From contig NC_051142.1 in NCBI RefSeq assembly GCF_014839805.1, positions 4,216,001-4,280,000 of the forward strand: a stretch of 64,000 nt of DNA, given 5' to 3'. Shown here piece by piece: positions 57,928 through 64,000 of this stretch. A program made the translations under genes and the position numbers. This DNA comes from Manduca sexta. Its lineage: Eukaryota; Arthropoda; Insecta; Lepidoptera; Sphingidae. Within the stretch, counting starts at the first letter, position 1. The number at the start of each line of letters is the position of its first letter. Under the pieces are notes generated by a model. It worked only from the letters and a program-made list of their open reading frames with translations, made no database searches and was not told where the DNA came from.

Positions 57928-60900
57928 TGTGATTAAAAAGGGTACAAAGTATTTTCTTCACCTATTAAGTAATATATAAATTGTTTCTGTTTTTTCAAAT
58001 AACAATAAGATTTTAAATGGGGGCCCACGGATAACTATGCATTATTTTTTAAAACATTTGGATATTTAAAAGTAAGTAAATCTTGAAGAGATGTAAAGAT
58101 TTTAATTTTGACACATAGGTAGACTATATTCTGGATCAAAATATAGGTTAGGTAGTTATATTCCGGAACAGAACACAGTAGGAGTTCCATTCTGCCAAAG
58201 GTCTTTGATGAAGCTGCTAATTATACTTAGTATTTAATAAGTATAAATATTTCTATCTTTGTTGTGTTGTATGTCTGTAGATATATTTGGAGTATGATGT
58301 TAAGGTAGACACTCTCCCCGGAAAGTTATTGGAATTTATCATCTTTGTGCGATTTATTTTTCTCTGGTCTCGGCCTTTTCTGCAAGTTAAGTATGGTAAA
58401 ATTATTTTTGTTTCTAAAATTTTACGATCTAGAATATTATATAATTACAAAATTCGTGAAACGAATAAAAAAAAAATACATTCGCACATAAAATAACATC
58501 GCTTTTGACATTCAACTATTTTGGCACTATTGAAAAAACATAATTATGATGTACCTTATAACCACATATTTTCCGAGTTGAGTCAAAATCAATGAATCCG
58601 CAGCATTATACTGAACATCCTTAGAATAATTATTTCATCTAAAGACCGTGGCTACAGTTTGCCACGTTGCTTGTTTAACTACTCGCATCAATGGAGCAAG
58701 GTATAAACATAGAATGACATCTCTATGAATGAATAACTGCACGTAGTCCGTCACCTTGAAAGACTTTCATTCTGAAAGTGTGATACTACTGGAATGTCAA
58801 TATCCAGGCATGAAGCGGCTTACATAAGCAGAGATCGGTGGTGTGACCAAGCGGCAAGCGTACAGGCGGCTACGGTCACTATCCAGTCGCGCTTCGTGTA
58901 GCTTCGGGTGCGAACGTTTCTTCCACAACGCACTCCCTGTACTTCGGTCATAACAAACAATATTAAAAATATTATAAAGTATAACCAAAGTGATAACATA
59001 CAGAATAACATTTTTTCCGAAGGGCAAACTTGTCGTGCCTTATTTGAAAGTTTTGAATATTGCATGAGGCGCGAAAGCTCTGTGGAAAGCGTTTCGTAAA
59101 CTTTGTGTTTTCTTATGGAAGACGGCGGCGGTAATGCATTCATTTATTATAAAAAATATGCTTTGAATAAAAAAAAATATATAAATTCCACACGATTTAA
59201 ACTATGTAGTAACGTTGTTGTATGTTTGAAAAGTTTATTTTTTATTTTGTTTATTATGTTAAACATTTTAATTTGTAGCATTTAGTAAAAGGCGTTGCTT
59301 AATTAACTTTCCGTCTCAGGGAACCGCGGCTCAGGTGCGGATTTCTGTTTAGACACATGGATAATTAAGTTCTCTTATTTAGGTATCCTAATTTCATTAT
59401 TTAAATGTTAAATATATTTTGTTTGTAATGGTACATTACACGTACTTAATAGTAAAACAAAATAAATTATAATTGTTTTAACATGGCCAGATGATAAAGC
59501 ACAGTGCAAAAAACCGTAGTAAAGCGTAAAAAAATATATTTAAATTCTATCAGATAACATAACAGTATCAATATACTTATAATACATAATATATCATATT
59601 CTAGCGCCCGTAACTATAGTCACAATTTGAATTTTCATTTCGGAGGGTTTGGTCTTGGAATTGGTAATCTAATTTCCTTGTAACTGTCTCAGGTGGGTTG
59701 GGATCTCGTAAATCCTTTATTGAAGAATACATAAACGTATCCGCAGTATCGAAGGTTTCCATATTCGGATATGGACAGCCATATTTCCTTTTTATTTTAC
59801 AACCTGAATAACAAAGGGAGACGGTTATATGACATTCTGAATATGTTATTACTTATTGGGTTATAACTTGGTATTTACGTAGAGTCAAAAAGGAACATGG
59901 AGGTCGAATAATTTTTAAAGATTCATATTCATTTTATATACGATTAAGTTTACATTCGTTTTTAATAATAAATATTTTATTTTCACACAGGAATTATATT
60001 TGAAAATAACATTAAGTATGTATTTCAATTTATAACTATAATTCATAGATTTCTCACTTAAAGAGCTAGTTACTTAGTATTCATTTATTCCCCAGTTTTC
60101 TTATTCAAGTATAACACGTGCAAAACTTTATACCAGTTGACTGAGAAGTGGCGCGGTGCAGACACTGGATTATAAGTTATAAATATTTATTCTACTTCGT
60201 TCGGTGTTCAAATACCTAGTACATATTGTGATTATTATTATTCAAAAATATATAACTATTCACATTTACCGGGATTTTCGAAATTAGGTATTAATTTCCG
60301 GTCGCACCTCGCTCGATTGCTGACACATCTAGCTTCGTCATACCAGCCTGATGCTGTTTAAGATATAAATTGTTGTTTAAAGTCTTAAGCAAACCCTCTG
60401 TCTCAATTCCTCAACTCTGCGTTATCACATTTCATACGGTTCGCTGAAACTTAACGGTAATATCTTGTATCAGACATCTTCGAACCCAGAATATTAGCTG
60501 TGAATTAGAATTAACTACTATTAGAACTATCCAATGTAGTGGAAATTATATTTTAGCTATGCTATTTTAAGTTGAGTGTTACGATTTCTGCTTTATTATT
60601 TTTGGCAAACTATTTTTAAATTACCTTCGCAGAATACATGTAAAAGAGATCTAAAAAAATTAATTCAATGAACGCGGTTTGGTCCGCTAAAGAAAAGGGT
60701 TTATCTCGATCGGATTTATTTATAAACGACAGCTAACTAGGTAAAAATATAAGTAATAATAAATTGATAAAATAAATGTCTATTGCTGCTATAAAATGTT
60801 TAAATCCCATTTCCAACGCATAAAACAATTCCAATTCCGACGTCAGAATTGGCATAATCTTTTGAGCAAGCGAATCTCACGATTAAGCACCTGAGCACAT

Positions 60901-63866
60901 GTTTCAAACGCGTATTCTATTTAAATATACCATGTAGGATTGCCATAAAACATTATTATAAATTGTGTAACACTTTTTGCCCTAATGTTATATTTTTGAT
61001 GAGTCATTCTTTTTAAATTGCCCTAAGGAAGGTTAAGTAAATGTAGAAATTATATTAATGCGTTCACTAAACTGTTATAAGACAATTTCAAACGTTTTTC
61101 AACATTTTCAACTTTAACACAATTTTAGCTAACATTAGTCAGATGACATTTATGATAAAATGCCGATGTATTTTAAGTTAAAGCAGTCAAAAACAAAAGG
61201 GCATTTTGGGCGTATAATTTCATTCGATTTCATAATCAGATTGTTCAGTCAAATAGTGCATTCATGAAATTAGGACGGATGCCTATTCAATGCCCATGAT
61301 AGGAAATATCGTATTAGGTTATTTTGTATACATTTGGCCTTTCTTTGACGGGACGAGTGGATTTCTAGTGAAACTATTGATATTAACTGATAAAATCAAT
61401 TGATAAAGTTTTCGTATTGATGTCACTGATGACATAAATCAATAAAAGCTAATAGAGGCTTATACACTTCACACTACCTACCGTTGATAGTAGTTGTAAT
61501 ATTTAATTTATAAAACAAATCTTTGGCAGTCTGGATATGAACCAATTATGTCAAACAAATAAAATGTTTAACAAAAGGAAAATTTAATTGCGGTGAATAA
61601 AGCTGATATTGCCGGAAACCATCATTGTTAGAATAATCCGTTGGATTTTTAATATTTTAATAAGGTCGCTGTGTGCTGCATTTCTTATTTAAGTTATACA
61701 GTGTAGAGCGCTTTCAGTCTTGATAGTTTCTTGGACTTAAATGCCCTACATATACATTTTAAGAAGTTATTAGAGTCGGAACTACGCTTATTCTATTGAT
61801 TCACTAGATGTTAGTAACTCTTAATTTGCTTTTAAACGATGACCTAACCTTTAGAACAGGTACTTTCGCAACGAAGTCTACTTATCTTTCTTGTCCGTTT
61901 TTCTCTGGCGGAAACTGCCAGCCGAACTGTAGAGTAAAAATATAATTTGGATACTATTTACCGTTTTATGAATTCAAATAAATTATTTTATTTGGTTTCA
62001 TATAATATATATAGAACCATATTCAAAAGAGTAATACTGAATAAGATCTAAATAATAACATCTATAGATAATTTCGAATATCGTTAAAAATCGATTTATC
62101 ATATAATAATTTAATATTATTACTGTTTATTATCACTGCGGTTATGTAAAAAAAGATTTCATTTAGAAGTTAATAATTGTGTAGTGCAACAAAAGTGTGT
62201 CCAGTTGAAGTGAACAATTGACGAAATGTAATGAGTTAATGTTATCGATTGAAATGGATAGGCGAGTAGACGACAGTAGATTCCGAGCAACGGCGCCACA
62301 AGAACCAGGTACGTAATTATACTTAATAAAGAAAGTACTCAGGGACTCACAAAAATCATGAATAGATAACAAAAGACTGATATATGAACAGGGTCCAATT
62401 CTAGATGTGTTCGAGGCAAAAGTCTGCAATGAAGTTCTTTCGAATGAAGACCAGCTTAATTCGCATAAGCATACTTGTTAATCTTCATATTGGATGTTAT
62501 TTAATAATTTAAATGTATTAAAAATAATTAAGTAAAGCAAATGCTCTATAAATATAGGGGAGAAGGAGGCAGCTTAGAACAGGTCCATGTTAGGATAAAG
62601 GATATAATTCCAAAACTATTGTTAAATGCTAAGCACGAATTTATAATATATTTTTAAAATGGCATTACTAAACCTCACTACTGACAAATATTATCTAGGG
62701 AAAATTTAAGTGTCTAATTAAATAATATTCAGTTTTTCTATATAATTACTCACTCGCTATAATGTTGTTATAGCTTATAAATGTTAATAATTTCCTAAAT
62801 TGGTCTTTCGATCAACAGTCTTAAACTATTATATTACTATTATTACTTATCAGTAATGTCCTAAGATAGCTCCGAAGAGGACAGATTAGTACAAAATCAT
62901 AAAACAAATCTGCTCGTTAATTATATTATATTTCATGTTTGTTTCTTGAACATAATGTAATAATATTAATAATACCCTAGCCTTCTTTATACTAATGTAC
63001 AACGTATGAGAAAACTGAAAAAATAACTACATATTTGAAAGAAATGTCCAACTCACCCTTATATTAAAGTTATTTTAGGTACAAATGCAATCAAACATGA
63101 ATTTATTAATTTATTAAGTACTGAACCAAATTTTTGTTTTTTCATGGTTTAAAACGTCAATGCAAATCAGTATATTTAAAAAAATATTAAAATGTTCCAG
63201 AAGACCACAAAAAACAATTTCTTCTAAGATGAATGCTGGCGACACTAATGACTTCAGGATTATTTTAACCGTTAATGTGTGGGGATGAGGTTTAAATATT
63301 TTAACAAATCGATTACCATAATTGAACAGCGAGCGCTCTGCTGAAGTAATTTAATGTGTATGTATGTTGGATTTCTACATCTGAAACTAAGCTCGCATTA
63401 TATGAGGGAATTTGCACGCGTTGTAAAGAATTTTACAAACTACATGAGCTAGACGAGAGTTTGATTAAAAAGACTTGGAGATCTATAAGTATTCAATTGT
63501 GAACTTAAGTATTATAATAATAAAGAACTCTACACAATCCATTTCTATGTGTTCCCATTACAGTAAATGTGACAATCTACGTAATCTGGAAAGTTACTCA
63601 TGACTGGTAATGAGCTCTAGCTTTGTGTTCATAACATTTTGTTTAAAGATTTCCAACAAAAAAGAGATAACTTCAGTGTTCCATACATTTTTTATTAAAT
63701 AAATTCCAATGTACCTATAAAATTATTTTGTAAAGTTTCCTATGCTGGTATAATGTGGGTGTAATGACCACAATTGTATTGATTATCATAATATATTTAT
63801 AAATCAGCAAACCCTCTAGGCTATAGTTTTACTATATTACCTATATTATCCAGTTTTATTACTAAA
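57928..63866. other. Long stretch without recognised features
   Basis: Nearly 6 kb of AT-rich sequence. The only mild exception is 58790-58960, GC-richer on both strands but without splice or initiator support. Short frames at 58287-58496, 58797-59143 (minus), 59103-59285 (plus, with a hydrophobic C-terminal end) and 62163-62429 (minus) are not convincing. Confidence 0.45.
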
Positions 63867-64000
63867 CTAGCTTTTGTACGTGGCTCGGGTAAAGACATTT
63901 TTTCCGGGCTAACCATCTTCCCGGGATAAAAAGTAACCTATGAGTACTCAAGAGTATTGTAGCTTCTTACTAGTGAAATATTTTTAAAATCGGTTCAGTT
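63867..64000 (-). mobile_element. Helitron 3' end, truncated by window edge
   Basis: On the minus strand it ends CTAG|T at 63867. A GC hairpin remnant (CCCGAGCCACG) and 'cccgggataaaaagtaacct' phrases match the relic at 32542. The rest lies beyond 64000. Confidence 0.6.

Noticed and set aside
59103..59285. 60-codon frame with a hydrophobic C-terminal end (tail-anchored-like)
   Set aside because: Poly-Lys/Asn and Leu/Phe runs are typical of AT-rich chance frames; no supporting signals.

Overview
The window looks like a piece of an insect genome, most likely a moth or butterfly. It is AT-rich, has almost no coding capacity, and is full of short dispersed repeats of kinds familiar from Lepidoptera: tRNA-headed SINEs, short non-autonomous Helitrons that end in CTAG or CTAA after a GC hairpin, and small inverted-repeat elements. 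No complete protein-coding gene can be supported. The open reading frames are short, lack homology-like patterns and mostly overlap repeats. The window is probably intergenic or deep-intron DNA.

Region by region. 1-12 kb: relics of three SINE-like families (called A, B and C here), family F fragments, and a GC-rich block at 6835-6980 that reads like a non-coding first exon on the minus strand with a near-perfect splice donor. 12-25 kb: Helitron relics, a full A element joined to family F, and a cluster of perfect palindromes at 22.9-25.1 kb. 25-35 kb: a SINE A nested inside a B element, a 0.9 kb minus-strand Helitron with a (CAGA)n array, a CpG-rich block at 30.3-30.65 kb, a SINE A with an 11-bp target-site duplication inside a D relic, and a 1.0 kb Helitron with five 123-bp tandem repeats. 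36-41 kb: a 423-bp element with 44-bp terminal inverted repeats, and a broken coding-like stretch between two 65-70-bp direct repeats. 45-49 kb: B and A elements and a 500-N assembly gap that falls in repeat DNA. 50-56 kb: a decayed P-element/THAP-type transposase followed by a diverged direct-repeat pair. 56-58 kb: A and D elements and short perfect hairpins. 58-63.9 kb: nothing recognised. The window ends inside another Helitron end.

How the parts relate: this is a record of repeated transposition. A elements have landed in B and D elements, C and D share a tRNA-like head with different bodies, and several copies carry exact inverted duplications with 2-6-nt loops that look like template-switch scars. 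I found no operon-like or defence-like gene system. The findings best worth following are the palindrome cluster, the tandem-repeat Helitron, the P-type transposase relic, the unidentified coding relic near 40.4 kb, and the possible 5'-UTR exon at 6.9 kb. Family letters A-L are my own labels. No database comparison was possible.
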